A model generated the notes under the pieces. That model had not been told where the DNA came from and searched no databases. It saw nothing but the letters and a program-made list of their open reading frames with translations. A stretch of 60,326 nucleotides of DNA from ZC4RG35 sp964388105 (GTDB lineage: Bacteria > Actinomycetota > Acidimicrobiia > Spongiisociales > ZC4RG35), in NCBI GenBank assembly GCA_964388105.1, contig CAYLYQ010000007.1:1-60326 (forward strand), written 5' to 3'. Below, in pieces: positions 19,433-28,052 of the stretch (positions are counted from its first letter, which is position 1; every line of letters starts with the position of its first letter). Made by a program: the position numbers and the translations under genes.

Positions 19433-19460
19433 AACCCGGCGCCACTGGGGGCGCCGGGTT
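19433..19460. terminator. strong GC-rich hairpin between the secreted-protein gene and the riboswitch
   Basis: AACCCGGCGCC-ACTGGG-GGCGCCGGGTT is a perfect 11-bp stem with a 6-nt loop. It lies 24 nt downstream of the minus-strand gene ending at 19484 and upstream of the riboswitch. It probably terminates the former transcript so that the riboswitch RNA has its own promoter. No U-tract follows, which is common in high-GC actinobacteria. Confidence 0.6.
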
Positions 19461-19483
19461 ACGCAGCATGTGTCGAGAATGGC

Positions 19484-20176
19484 CTAGCCGTTGGGCCCGC
19501 CGGGCTTGCCGGCCCAAGGCGGCTTCCCCTGGCCGGCGTGGTCGGGCTTGCCTTTCCCGTTGCCGGAAGTGGCGTCAGATTCCTCATCGGCGCTCTTGGT
19601 GCACTTCGTGACGACGCTCTCGAGGTCCATGGTGCCTTCTTCAGGGGCGGTGAGGACTTCGTCGCCGACTTCGGGCACCTTCACCTGCTGGTCGCCCTTT
19701 CCGAGGTCGGACTGGGCCAGGTGGCGGATGATGCACCCTCGGCCCTTGCCCTCGTACATGGAGTTGAACAGCTTCATGAACATCCCGTGGTTCACCTGGC
19801 CGTTCGGGCCGGCAACGAGCCCGCCTGAGAGCCCGCACTCGCCGTCGGCGGCGTATTCCACCGGCTCTGCCATGGCATCGTCACGGACCGGGAAAGTGAC
19901 GGGCTCCGCAGAATCGTTGAGCAGGTCGTCAACCCAGAAGCGCCCATCGTTGGTCACGTACTTGACCTGGTAGGGACCGGGGGTCAAACGGCAGTCGAGC
20001 AGGCCATCGGCCGAAGATCCCCACGCGAAGACCTGGTTCTCCTCGTCGTACCCGAAGTTGAACACCGTGTCGTCTTCGCCCAGCGGATCGTCGCCTTCGG
20101 CGGCGAAAGCGACGGTTGTGGTCACCACGAGGGCGAGCACCGTCAACAGCAGAACCCAGGGCTTCGAAGCCTTCAT
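19484..20176 (-). CDS. secreted protein of unknown function with a Gly/Lys/Pro-rich C-terminus
   Basis: 230 residues from ATG 20176, which has AGGAG 7 nt upstream; GTG at 20182 sits too close to that element. A signal peptide is clear (KPWVLLLTVLALVVTTTVAFA, cleavage near 28). The mature part is acidic, with several Cys. The last 25 residues, rich in Gly, Lys and Pro (for example GKGKPDHAGQGKPPW), look disordered. No family recognised; an extracellular or wall-associated role is inferred from the export signal only. Confidence 0.7.
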   Translation of the reverse strand: MKASKPWVLLLTVLALVVTTTVAFAAEGDDPLGEDDTVFNFGYDEENQVFAWGSSADGLLDCRLTPGPYQVKYVTNDGRFWVDDLLNDSAEPVTFPVRDDAMAEPVEYAADGECGLSGGLVAGPNGQVNHGMFMKLFNSMYEGKGRGCIIRHLAQSDLGKGDQQVKVPEVGDEVLTAPEEGTMDLESVVTKCTKSADEESDATSGNGKGKPDHAGQGKPPWAGKPGGPNG

Positions 20177-20320
20177 CACCACACTCCTTCAGTGAGCTCG
20201 TCTCCCATTGCCCCGCGCTCCGTATATGTAAACGACGGGAACACCGAATTGGATACGCCATTCGATGGGTCGATTGCATTTCCCTATCCTGCGCCCTCCC
20301 CCACCCCCCGGAGGCTGCGC

Positions 20321-20746
20321 ATGAGGAGAAGAGGACCAGGGCCCTTGTTCACAGTGGCCTGGGGCGCGCTCGCCGTCGTGGCCGTCGCGCTCGTCCTGGT
20401 CGGCGGATACATCCTCTACTCGCCCGCGGACGCCACCTGGTTCTCCGGCCTCACGGGCCAGGAGTTCGAGAACCTGGACGACTCGGTGGCTGATTACGTG
20501 ACTCTGGTCACCCGCCTGCTCGCCGTCTCCACCATGGGGTTCGGGATACTGGCCCTGTTCGTCACCTGGTTCGGTGTCCGTGACCGCAGCCCCCTGTCGA
20601 TCAACCTGATGTGGACCCTGCCCCTGCTCACGGCCGGACTCGCCTTCACGTTCGTCCTCGAGGACAACATGTACCTCGGCCTCGGGCTCGCCGGGCTCAC
20701 GGTGATCCTGGCCCTGTCCTTGATCATCGCCCGCCGCACCAGCTGA
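20321..20746 (+). CDS. four-TM membrane protein of unknown function
   Basis: 141 residues from ATG 20321, chosen because GGAGG lies 6 nt upstream and because the product then begins with a basic MRRRGPGP followed by TM1. Four hydrophobic segments are visible (about 9-31, 60-82, 90-108, 112-135). A short extracytoplasmic loop after TM1 holds WFSGLTGQEFENLDD. No conserved motif was recognised. Confidence 0.65.
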   Translation: MRRRGPGPLFTVAWGALAVVAVALVLVGGYILYSPADATWFSGLTGQEFENLDDSVADYVTLVTRLLAVSTMGFGILALFVTWFGVRDRSPLSINLMWTLPLLTAGLAFTFVLEDNMYLGLGLAGLTVILALSLIIARRTS

Positions 20747-20804
20747 GATTCTTTTCGCGAACTGGGATCACCGCGTCCACCACGCCCGATCTTCGCCTCG
20801 CACC

Positions 20805-20821
20805 GGCAATCGTCGATTGCC
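20805..20821. terminator. hairpin after the four-TM protein gene
   Basis: GGCAATC-GTC-GATTGCC is a perfect 7-bp stem with a 3-nt loop, 59 nt after the stop at 20746 and before the LCP gene. It is a plausible terminator for the upstream gene. Confidence 0.4.
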
Positions 20822-20909
20822 GTGAACCACCTCCAGCCCTTACGACCCGCCATTTGTCACGGTATGAGGCCGCACTTACGGTGCCCGAGCCCGGTCAGGG
20901 ATCCATTCC

Positions 20910-22094
20910 ATGTCGAAGACAGTTGCCTTATTCGTCCTCGTGGCGTGCGTGCTCGGTGCTTGCGGTTCTGCGTCGCCCGAGACCACGACCACGACATCGA
21001 CGACGACCACTTCCACCACCACGACGATCCCGCCAACCACGACCACCACGGTGCCGCCCTTCGGCGTGGAGGGTGTTCCCGAGGAACTGACTGCACTGGT
21101 CGACTCCTTCTACGACTACGCCACGGGTGCCTCCGCCTCGGCGCCGGCGTTGCCGGACGCGGTGGCGGCTGCGATAACACCGGCCCCATTCGCGCCCCCA
21201 CTGTCGGGAACGGGCTCAGTAGGCGTCTTCGGAGGTCAGACCATCGCGGTGGTCGAGGCAGGCAATGACCTGTTCCTCGCCGTGCAAGGGGAGCAGGGAT
21301 GGCGGATCGTCGGCGGCTCATGGCCCGAGCTCGGGGCCCAGTACTTCGGCGAGTTCCCGAGACTGGTGGCCGTGGTCGGATCTGATGCCCGGCCAGGCGA
21401 GGACAGGGACCACAGCCGCGGTGACAGCCTTCACGTGGTGGGGCTCGACGGCAATGGCGAGGGAAGTGTCGTGGGGATCCCGAGGGACGCCTACGTCAAC
21501 GTCCCCGGAGTCGGACGCAACCGGATCAGCGCGGCCCTCTCACTTGGCGGGCCTGACACGTTGTTCCGGACCATGAACGAGACCACCGGGCTCCCATTGG
21601 AGGGTTACGTGCTCACCGGGTTCGAGGGGTTCCGCGCGCTCGTAGGGAGCGTGCTCGGGGGCATCGAAGTGGATGTCCCGTTCGCCATCAACGACAAGTG
21701 GGCCAAGGCCTACTTCGAGGCTGGGCGCCAGATCCTCAACGGCAAGCAAGCTCTGGCGTTCGCAAGGCCACGCAAGACTCTGTCAGGGGGCGACTTCGCC
21801 CGCTCCGAACTGCAGGGCATGCTCCTCATCGGAGCCGCCAGGACGGTGAAGACCCAGGGCTACGGCGCCATCCCGCCCCTTCTCGAAGCTTCCGAGCTGT
21901 GGATCACGACCAACATGTCCGCCGAGCAACTGCTGACCTTCTCGGCGGCGGCAGTGTCGGCCGATCTGGAGACCATGCCCAACACGGTGGTCCCCGGACG
22001 AGGGGGGAGAGCGGGCAACGCCAGCGTCGTCTTCCTGACCGAAGGCGCAAACGAGATCTGGGCCGACCTGGCCGACGGCCGACTCGGCGACTGA
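20910..22094 (+). CDS. LytR-CpsA-Psr (LCP) family lipoprotein
   Basis: 394 residues. The lipobox is VLGACGS with Cys near 17; a Thr-rich linker (about 24-48) follows. The C-terminal LCP domain has GSDARPGEDRDHSRGDSLHV, then VVGIPRDAYVNVPG, NRISAALSLGGPDTL and a late FARPRKT segment. In LCP transferases the Arg/Asp residues bind the pyrophosphate of a polyprenyl-linked glycan, which is then joined to peptidoglycan. Here the usual RSDT is RGDS, a small variation at the active site. A lipid-anchored LCP protein is atypical because most have a TM anchor. Confidence 0.82.
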   Translation: MSKTVALFVLVACVLGACGSASPETTTTTSTTTTSTTTTIPPTTTTTVPPFGVEGVPEELTALVDSFYDYATGASASAPALPDAVAAAITPAPFAPPLSGTGSVGVFGGQTIAVVEAGNDLFLAVQGEQGWRIVGGSWPELGAQYFGEFPRLVAVVGSDARPGEDRDHSRGDSLHVVGLDGNGEGSVVGIPRDAYVNVPGVGRNRISAALSLGGPDTLFRTMNETTGLPLEGYVLTGFEGFRALVGSVLGGIEVDVPFAINDKWAKAYFEAGRQILNGKQALAFARPRKTLSGGDFARSELQGMLLIGAARTVKTQGYGAIPPLLEASELWITTNMSAEQLLTFSAAAVSADLETMPNTVVPGRGGRAGNASVVFLTEGANEIWADLADGRLGD

Positions 22095-22126
22095 TCGGCG
22101 GCGTCGAGACAACCCTCGGAACGCGA

Positions 22127-22170
22127 AGGACCCCGAGGGAGTGAAAACCGAAGCTGTCACCCTCTCGGGG
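22127..22170. terminator. imperfect inverted repeat after the LCP gene
   Basis: GACCCCGAGGG and CCCTCTCGGGGTC form a stem with one bulged T and a loop of about 20 nt, roughly 30 nt after the LCP stop. It could terminate the LCP transcript. The rest of 22095-22326 holds no convincing gene. Confidence 0.35.
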
Positions 22171-22326
22171 TCATCGACCCGAATCGTGCTCCTGCCCGAA
22201 GGCAGTTCCACCATCCGGATTCCGGAGCCTCCTCTCGGTGGCGTCCGTCCCGATCCGGGGTTGCCCCCGATTCGGTAAGACGGAACTTAGAGGTCGGCAT
22301 GCCACAGATGCAAACCGAACTGCTGA

Positions 22327-23154
22327 TTAGTTTTCGCGACCTCGTCCGGAGTTGACGTCGTCTCGCCACGCCAGCCACTCCCGTCCGGCGGAGACTCTCC
22401 ACCCGGGCCCGTTGAAGCCCAAGGTGAACTGGGTGAAACCCATGTCGAGGTAGGTCCCTGCATCCTCGGCCAGGAACCGATCGAGGTCCTCGGGCTCCAC
22501 GCCCAGACCCCACTCGATTCCAGACGGGTCCCTGTCCTCCACCTGACACCAGCGGAGAAGGGTCTCCACCTTCGGTACCAGTTCCTCGGGCCGATCCGGG
22601 AAGGAGGCGTGCCAAGCATCGGCGTGACGGGCGACCAGGCGGAGCGTGATCGTCTCGCCCAGGCCGGCGATGAGGATCGGCATCCGGCGAATCGGAGGGG
22701 GGTTGAGGGCGGCCAACCGCTCCTCGATCAAAGGGAGGTTCCGTTCCAGGTGCCGCAGTCGCGACCCCTTCGTGCCGAAGTCGTAGCCGTACTCGTCGTA
22801 GTCGCGCTCCTTCCAGCCCGATCCGAGGCCGAGGATGAAGCGCCCGCCGGAGATGTGGTCGATCGTCCGGGCCATGTCGGCGACCAGGTGCGGATTCCGG
22901 TACGAGTTGCAGGCAACAAGTGGTCCGATCTCCACCTGTTGCGTGGCCTGGGCAAGCGCGGCCAGGGTCGTGAAGCACTCGAAGTGCGGACCGTCCCGGT
23001 CGCCGTAGAGCGGGAAGAAGTGGTCCCAGGTGTACACGATGTCGTAGCCGAGCTCTTCCGCCTCGACGGCTGCCGTCCGCATCCCGGCGAACTCCCCGTG
23101 TTGCGGGTGGAGCTGAGCTGCGACACGGACCCTCCTCATCTGGTTCATGGGCAC
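22327..23154 (-). CDS. LLM class (F420-dependent type) oxidoreductase
   Basis: 275 residues from GTG 23154, or 273 from ATG 23148. The luciferase-like TIM barrel is evident from EAEELGYDIVYTWDHFFP near residue 33, the DHISGGRFILGLGSGWKERDY-like region near 112, and PILIAGLGE. This subfamily uses coenzyme F420 in actinobacteria; the substrate is unknown. It is divergent from a MerR regulator. The MerR dyad sits in a 19-bp spacer pointing at this gene, so it is the probable target. The -10 lies 1 bp before the GTG, which implies a leaderless or nearly leaderless mRNA. Confidence 0.88.
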   Translation of the reverse strand: MPMNQMRRVRVAAQLHPQHGEFAGMRTAAVEAEELGYDIVYTWDHFFPLYGDRDGPHFECFTTLAALAQATQQVEIGPLVACNSYRNPHLVADMARTIDHISGGRFILGLGSGWKERDYDEYGYDFGTKGSRLRHLERNLPLIEERLAALNPPPIRRMPILIAGLGETITLRLVARHADAWHASFPDRPEELVPKVETLLRWCQVEDRDPSGIEWGLGVEPEDLDRFLAEDAGTYLDMGFTQFTLGFNGPGWRVSAGREWLAWRDDVNSGRGREN

Positions 23155-23185
23155 ATGATGAACCTTCCCCGTTGGGGAAGGTCAA
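23155..23185 (-). promoter_or_regulatory. MerR-type promoter with a 19-bp spacer and palindromic operator
   Basis: On the minus strand, TTGACC (23185-23180) and CATCAT (23160-23155) are separated by 19 bp. The spacer is occupied by the dyad ACCTTCCCC-n3-GGGGAAGGT (23162-23182), a perfect 9-bp inverted repeat. Overlong 19-bp spacers filled by a dyad are the defining feature of MerR-activated promoters. Confidence 0.75.
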
Positions 23186-23198
23186 GTAAGCTCCGGGC

Positions 23199-23990
23199 TT
23201 GTTCCGCATCGGCGAGTTCGCCCAACTGAGCGGCATCCGCGCCAAGACCCTGCGCAACTACGACACCAGGGGCATCTTCCAGCCGGCTTGGGTCGACCCA
23301 GACACCGGGTACCGTTACTACTCCCCTTCCCAGTTGCCCGACTTGCGCCGGCTCATCTCGCTGCGCGACCTGGGGATACCCCTCGCCATCGTCGGCCGCT
23401 TGGTGGCCGAAGGCGCCGACCTCGGCGCCGTCCTGGAGAGGCGTCGCCAGGAGTTGGAGACCGACCGCGCCAGAATCGAGGCGAACCTCGTGGCCTTGGG
23501 GATCCGGGTCGACACCGACTGGTCAGGGCTCGACGTCGTCGAACGGACCGTCCCGGCCCAGCTCGTCGCCCTGCTCCCCATCGGGGGCCTCGACGCCGAG
23601 GAGGGGTTCAACCTGTTGGAGGCAGTGGTCAGAGACGCCGGGGTCAGGGCGCCGCTTCCTCCCGGGATGTTGCTGCACCCCGAAGGCGGCCAGGAGATCT
23701 TCGTCCCTGTCACCGGGCCAGTCGACGGCCACGGCGTGTCCTCGAGCCGCCTCCCATCGGAGTCGATGGCGACGGCACTCCATCGTGGCCCTTACGAGGG
23801 GATGGACACCGTCGTCTCCGTCCTGGAAGCCTGGGTGGAGGCGACAGGAGGTACTCCCACGGGATCACGCCGGGTGCTCTACCTGCAGTTCGGGGCCGAC
23901 CCCGGATTGGGCGTGCCGGAGGCCTACCTGGCCGAGCGTCCGCAGGACTACGTGACCGAGATCCAGGTCCCGGTCGGCCTCCGGGCCTGA
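23199..23990 (+). CDS. MerR family transcriptional regulator with GyrI-like effector domain
   Basis: 263 residues from a TTG start that gives the expected MerR N-terminus FRIGEFAQLSGIRAKTLRNYD. The wing follows as TGYRYYSPSQLPDL, and a dimerisation helix spans about 75-105. The C-terminal half (about 112-263) looks like the BmrR/GyrI-like ligand-binding domain, ending GADPGLGVPEAYLAERPQDYVTEIQVPV. Such proteins bind hydrophobic or cationic drugs and untwist overlong promoters. The divergent LLM gene carries a matching operator, so this is probably a drug- or metabolite-induced detoxification pair. Confidence 0.88.
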   Translation: MFRIGEFAQLSGIRAKTLRNYDTRGIFQPAWVDPDTGYRYYSPSQLPDLRRLISLRDLGIPLAIVGRLVAEGADLGAVLERRRQELETDRARIEANLVALGIRVDTDWSGLDVVERTVPAQLVALLPIGGLDAEEGFNLLEAVVRDAGVRAPLPPGMLLHPEGGQEIFVPVTGPVDGHGVSSSRLPSESMATALHRGPYEGMDTVVSVLEAWVEATGGTPTGSRRVLYLQFGADPGLGVPEAYLAERPQDYVTEIQVPVGLRA

Positions 23991-24000
23991 TCGCGCGCCC

Positions 24001-26469
24001 TCAGATCTTGGGCAGCTTGTAGCCGGAGCGCTCGATGACGTGGTCCCTGGCCTCCAGCGCAGCTGCCTGAACGGTCCGCCAGTCGGCATGAAGCAACCGG
24101 CCGGCTCGCTTCATGACCCGGCCGGCAATCATCACCGTGTCGACGTTCGACGTGTCCATTCCGACCACCACCGCTGTCGCCGGATCGTTCAAGGGGGTCA
24201 CGTTGAGCCGGTCCGTCCGGAGCATGATCAGGTCGGCTTCCTTGCCCGGAGTCAGTGACCCGGTCTTGTGGTCGAGCCCATTGGCCCGCGCCCCCTCGAT
24301 CGTGGCGTACTCGAGAACGTCCCGGGCAGGCACGACCGCCCGGCCGGCCTCCCCCGCCAGCGATCGCTGCAGGGCGAACACGTTGCGCATCTGGTTGAAC
24401 ATGTCCGACGGGACGTTGGTCTCCACGTCCACGCTCAGGCTCGGGCGAAGGCCACGGTCCAGGAACTTCTGGATCGGCGGCATCCCGTGGCCCATCATCA
24501 TCTCCACCGGCGAGGCCAGGGACACGGTGCCGCCGGTATCGACGATCATCTGGATCTCGGTGTCGTTGAGAGTCGTGCAGTGGATGTAGGTCGTGTCCGG
24601 CCCGAGCAGGCCGGCCTCCCCGAATCGCTGCACCTTCCGCTCCTGCCCATAGGTCCCGACGCCGACGTGAGTCGTGATCCGGGCGTCGGTCTCCCTGGCG
24701 AGCTTCCAGTGGTCCCTGGTCACCTCGAAGTCCGTGAACTCTGGGCCGGGGGCGGCGAGCGCCAGGGTGAGTAGCTGGTCCTTGGTGGAGAAGTGCTCGG
24801 TGGCCGCCCGGACGAACCAACTCGGCTGCCGCTCCTCCCACTTGCCCCACCACGGGAAGCCGTAGGCGAAGACGGCGCGCATGCCGGAGTCGTTCAGGGC
24901 CTGGACCACGGCGTCGGTGTGCGCCGGCGACCCCTGAATGTGCGACCAGTCGAGCAGGGTCGTGATCCCGGCATCGATGGCGCCCAGGGCGGAGAGCAGG
25001 TTCCCGACATAAGCGTCCTCGGGCCGGAACGCCGGGGCGAGCTTGTGGAGCACGAAGGTGATGTAGGAGGTGCGCCCCTCCAGGGGGATGTCGGTGCCGA
25101 GGTTGCGGAGGAGGCCCTCCCAGATGTGCCGGTGGGTGTCGATGAAGCCCGGCATGACGATCATTCCCGTGGCGTCGATCACCTCGGCGTCCCCGGTCTC
25201 GAGAGCCGGGCCGACCGCCACGATCTTGTCGCCTTCGATCAGCACGTCCGCGGACGCGAAGTCTCCGACTGCGGGATCGAGGGTGAGGACCATCCCGCCC
25301 TTGATCACCTTCCGGTCTGTGGGCGTGACGCTGATGGCCGTGCCCTCCGGGAAGAAGTTGGGGAGCTCCACCGCCTTGGGAGGACGGGACCCCACGACCA
25401 GGCGGCGGGCACGCTTGTAGTTGCGCTTCACCAGCTCCTTGAGATCCCCGACCTGGAAGAGGATCACCCCCAGCAGCACCAGCCCGCCGATGATCATCAG
25501 GCCGTCGGTGTTGGAGAGGCCCAGATAGGGAAGCACCGTGAGGATGAGGGCCAGGAGGATGGCCGCCACGGCACTCCCGACGAAGGTGGCGCGGCCGCCG
25601 GCCAGGGATGCGCCGCCCAGGACGGCCGCCGTGATGCTGGAGAGGGCGAAGGTGTCGCCGATCTGGGCGTTGCCGATGGGAGACCGGGCCATGACCAGGA
25701 ACGAAGCCATGGCGGCGAGGACGCTGGACAGGATCAGGGCCCGGACTCGAAGCCAGGTGGTTCGGACGCCGCTCCGTCGCGCCGAGCGATCGTCGAAGCC
25801 GACGGCGCGAAGCTGGAGGCCCGATCCGGATCCGTGCAGCCACGCGTCGGCTGCCACCGCCCCCAACGCCACCACGATGAAGGCGACGGGCACCGGGCCT
25901 ACCGAAGTCTTCAGCCAGCCCACGAGGGTGGGGCTGATGATCCCCTGCGCCGATGGCCGCATGTTCAGCGCGAACCCGTTGAGGATGCTCATCGTGGCGA
26001 GCGTGGCGATGATCGAAGGGATCTTCACCCCCCGGATCAAGCCGGCGTTGAGCAAGCCGAGGGCGACTCCGCAGCCGATGATGACGAGGGCGCCGACGAA
26101 GATCTGGCCGGTGGTGGCGATCCCGCCGATGAGGTACGAGGCGATCACCACCCCGAGGCTGATCATGGCCCCGACCGACAGGTCTATGTAGCCGACGAGC
26201 AGCGCATGGGTCTGGGCGTAGGCGGCGACGATCAGCGGCAGGGCCAGGATGAGCAGCTGGTTGATGTTGGTGGCGTTGAGGAAGCCCGGGAACCTGGAGT
26301 TCGTGTACCAGGCGAGGGCCACCACGAGGATGATCTGGAGCGCCACCGGCATCCACAGGCGGAACCGGACGATCTTGCGCCAGCGGTTCTTCTCCCTGGC
26401 CTCGCGGAGGAGCATGCGCCACTTCTGGCGGAGCCGGTCGGCCCGCGTCGACTCGATCGGTGCGCTCAC
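24001..26469 (-). CDS. ABC transporter permease fused to an amidohydrolase
   Basis: 822 residues in one uninterrupted frame. GTG at 26467-26469 overlaps the stop of the ATPase gene as GTGA. Residues 1-345 are a complete CUT2/branched-chain-type permease (about 8-10 TM, with GYIDLSVGAMISL near 93-105 and LGGASLAGGRATFVGSA near 284-300). About 346-385 form a basic linker. About 386-822 are a TrzN/8-oxoguanine-deaminase-like amidohydrolase with metal ligands H446 and H448 (THRH), H601, H630 (IHCTTL) and D681 (SVDVET). The catalytic domain would sit on the cytoplasmic side. Fusion of an importer channel to a hydrolase is unusual and suggests coupled uptake and hydrolysis or deamination. Last gene of the minus-strand operon. 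Confidence 0.9.
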   Translation of the reverse strand: MSAPIESTRADRLRQKWRMLLREAREKNRWRKIVRFRLWMPVALQIILVVALAWYTNSRFPGFLNATNINQLLILALPLIVAAYAQTHALLVGYIDLSVGAMISLGVVIASYLIGGIATTGQIFVGALVIIGCGVALGLLNAGLIRGVKIPSIIATLATMSILNGFALNMRPSAQGIISPTLVGWLKTSVGPVPVAFIVVALGAVAADAWLHGSGSGLQLRAVGFDDRSARRSGVRTTWLRVRALILSSVLAAMASFLVMARSPIGNAQIGDTFALSSITAAVLGGASLAGGRATFVGSAVAAILLALILTVLPYLGLSNTDGLMIIGGLVLLGVILFQVGDLKELVKRNYKRARRLVVGSRPPKAVELPNFFPEGTAISVTPTDRKVIKGGMVLTLDPAVGDFASADVLIEGDKIVAVGPALETGDAEVIDATGMIVMPGFIDTHRHIWEGLLRNLGTDIPLEGRTSYITFVLHKLAPAFRPEDAYVGNLLSALGAIDAGITTLLDWSHIQGSPAHTDAVVQALNDSGMRAVFAYGFPWWGKWEERQPSWFVRAATEHFSTKDQLLTLALAAPGPEFTDFEVTRDHWKLARETDARITTHVGVGTYGQERKVQRFGEAGLLGPDTTYIHCTTLNDTEIQMIVDTGGTVSLASPVEMMMGHGMPPIQKFLDRGLRPSLSVDVETNVPSDMFNQMRNVFALQRSLAGEAGRAVVPARDVLEYATIEGARANGLDHKTGSLTPGKEADLIMLRTDRLNVTPLNDPATAVVVGMDTSNVDTVMIAGRVMKRAGRLLHADWRTVQAAALEARDHVIERSGYKLPKI

Positions 26470-28052
26470 GTGTCGGACCCCGTCGGCGACTTCGGCATGG
26501 CCACACCGAAGGGCGAGCGGCCGGCCTTGGAGAGGCCCGGCCCCCGGACGATGGCCTCCGTGATCCGACGCTCGTCGAGCTCGTCGCCGGGGATCTCTTC
26601 GACGATCGTCCCTCGCGACATGACGAGCACCCGGTCGCAAAGCCCCGAGAGCTCGATTGGGTCGGAGGACTTGACCATCATGGCGGCGCCTGCATCGGTG
26701 CGCTTCCGCAGCGCCTGGTAGATGTCGAACCGCGATCCCACGTCCACGCCCTGGGTGGGCTCGTAGGCCAGGATGACGGCGGGCTCTCGCAAGAAGGTCC
26801 TCGACACCGAGACCTTCTGCGCGTTGCCACCGGACAGGAACTCGACAGGCTGTTCCAGCGAGGGGGTCCGGATCTCGAGCTCGGACACCAGATCGGCGAC
26901 GGCCTTCCGTTCGGCCCGGCGGCGCAGAAGACCCGCCAGTGAGAACTTCCCCAAAGATTGGATGGTGGAGTTGACCCGGACCCCGAGCACCGGCATCAGG
27001 GCCTCACGCTTCCGGTCGCCGGGGAGCATCAGGATCCCGGCCCGCACCGACTCGGTGGTCGAGATCAGCGTCAGGTCTCTGCCATTGCACGTGACACGAC
27101 CGGCCTTCGGCGGCACACGGCCCGCGAGGCAGTCGAACAGCTGGGGCTGGCCGTTGCCTTCTGCTCCGGCGATGCCCACCACCTCCCCGGCTTCGAGCGT
27201 GAAGGAGACGGGCCCGAACGACTGGCCCTGCAGGCCGTCGACGACCAGAACGTCACGCTTCTCCGACGTCCCGCCGACTGGTGGCGGGAAGGCCGCTTCG
27301 AAGGGGCGACCGACAATGAGCTCGACTAGCTCGGCTTCGGTGGTGGCGCGGGCATCGAAGGTGCCCTGGTTCTGCCCGTCCCGCAGCACGGTGATCCGGT
27401 CGGCGATCTCCAGGATCTCGGGCAGCCGGTGGCTCACGTACACCACTCCCACCCCCCGTTCGCGACACGCCTTCACCGTGCGGTGCAGGGCCTCGACCTC
27501 GTCGGGGCCCAGTGCGGTCGTCGGCTCGTCGAGGAGGAGCACCTTCGGGTTGGAAACGAGGGCCTTGGCCACCTCGAACAGCTGCCTCTCGGCGAGGGTC
27601 AAGAAGCCGGCCGGTGAGTCGGGGAACAGCTCGAGATCGAGATCGAACTCAGCGAGCAGTTTCCTGGCCCACCTCTTCCGGTTCCAGTAGGGCGGACGCT
27701 GACCGCCCGCGGCGGCCAGGTAGAGGTTGTTCTTCACCGGCTCCGCCTGAACCAGGGAGGTGTCCTGGTAGGCGATCGAAAGGCCCAGCTTGCGGGCGAG
27801 GGCCGGGGAGTCGGTGCGGAGGCGCTTGCCGCCGATGCGCACGACGCCGGTGTCGGGCTCGACGAACCCGGATGCGATACCGAGAAGGGTCGACTTCCCC
27901 GACCCGTTCTCCCCGACGAGGGCATGTACCTCGCCAGGACGGCAATCGAAGTCGACGTTGGTCAACGCCCGGACAGCCCCGAACTGACGGGACACGCCCG
28001 TCAGTTCGAGGACCGTCTCGGTCGACCCTTCTCGAGAGTCGCGTTCGGTCAT
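26466..28052 (-). CDS. ABC transporter ATP-binding protein, tandem NBD (CUT2/nucleoside type)
   Basis: 528 residues with two nucleotide-binding domains. NBD1 has Walker A GENGSGKST, signature LTLAERQ in place of LSxGQ, and Walker B KVLLLDEPT. NBD2 has a degenerate Walker A, GAEGNGQPQL, lacking the GKS/T, and signature LSGGNAQKV followed by VILAYEPTQGVD. The same asymmetry is normal in RbsA/MglA-type proteins that energise sugar and nucleoside importers. The ATG overlaps the binding-protein stop as TGATG, and its own stop overlaps the next start as GTGA, so three components are translationally coupled. It would serve the two permeases of this operon. Confidence 0.94.
   Translation of the reverse strand: MTERDSREGSTETVLELTGVSRQFGAVRALTNVDFDCRPGEVHALVGENGSGKSTLLGIASGFVEPDTGVVRIGGKRLRTDSPALARKLGLSIAYQDTSLVQAEPVKNNLYLAAAGGQRPPYWNRKRWARKLLAEFDLDLELFPDSPAGFLTLAERQLFEVAKALVSNPKVLLLDEPTTALGPDEVEALHRTVKACRERGVGVVYVSHRLPEILEIADRITVLRDGQNQGTFDARATTEAELVELIVGRPFEAAFPPPVGGTSEKRDVLVVDGLQGQSFGPVSFTLEAGEVVGIAGAEGNGQPQLFDCLAGRVPPKAGRVTCNGRDLTLISTTESVRAGILMLPGDRKREALMPVLGVRVNSTIQSLGKFSLAGLLRRRAERKAVADLVSELEIRTPSLEQPVEFLSGGNAQKVSVSRTFLREPAVILAYEPTQGVDVGSRFDIYQALRKRTDAGAAMMVKSSDPIELSGLCDRVLVMSRGTIVEEIPGDELDERRITEAIVRGPGLSKAGRSPFGVAMPKSPTGSDT

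Noticed and set aside
24793..26721. Long plus-strand open frame across the permease-amidohydrolase gene
   Set aside because: Low-complexity Arg/Gly/His/Asp-rich translation; the minus-strand frame carries all conserved motifs.
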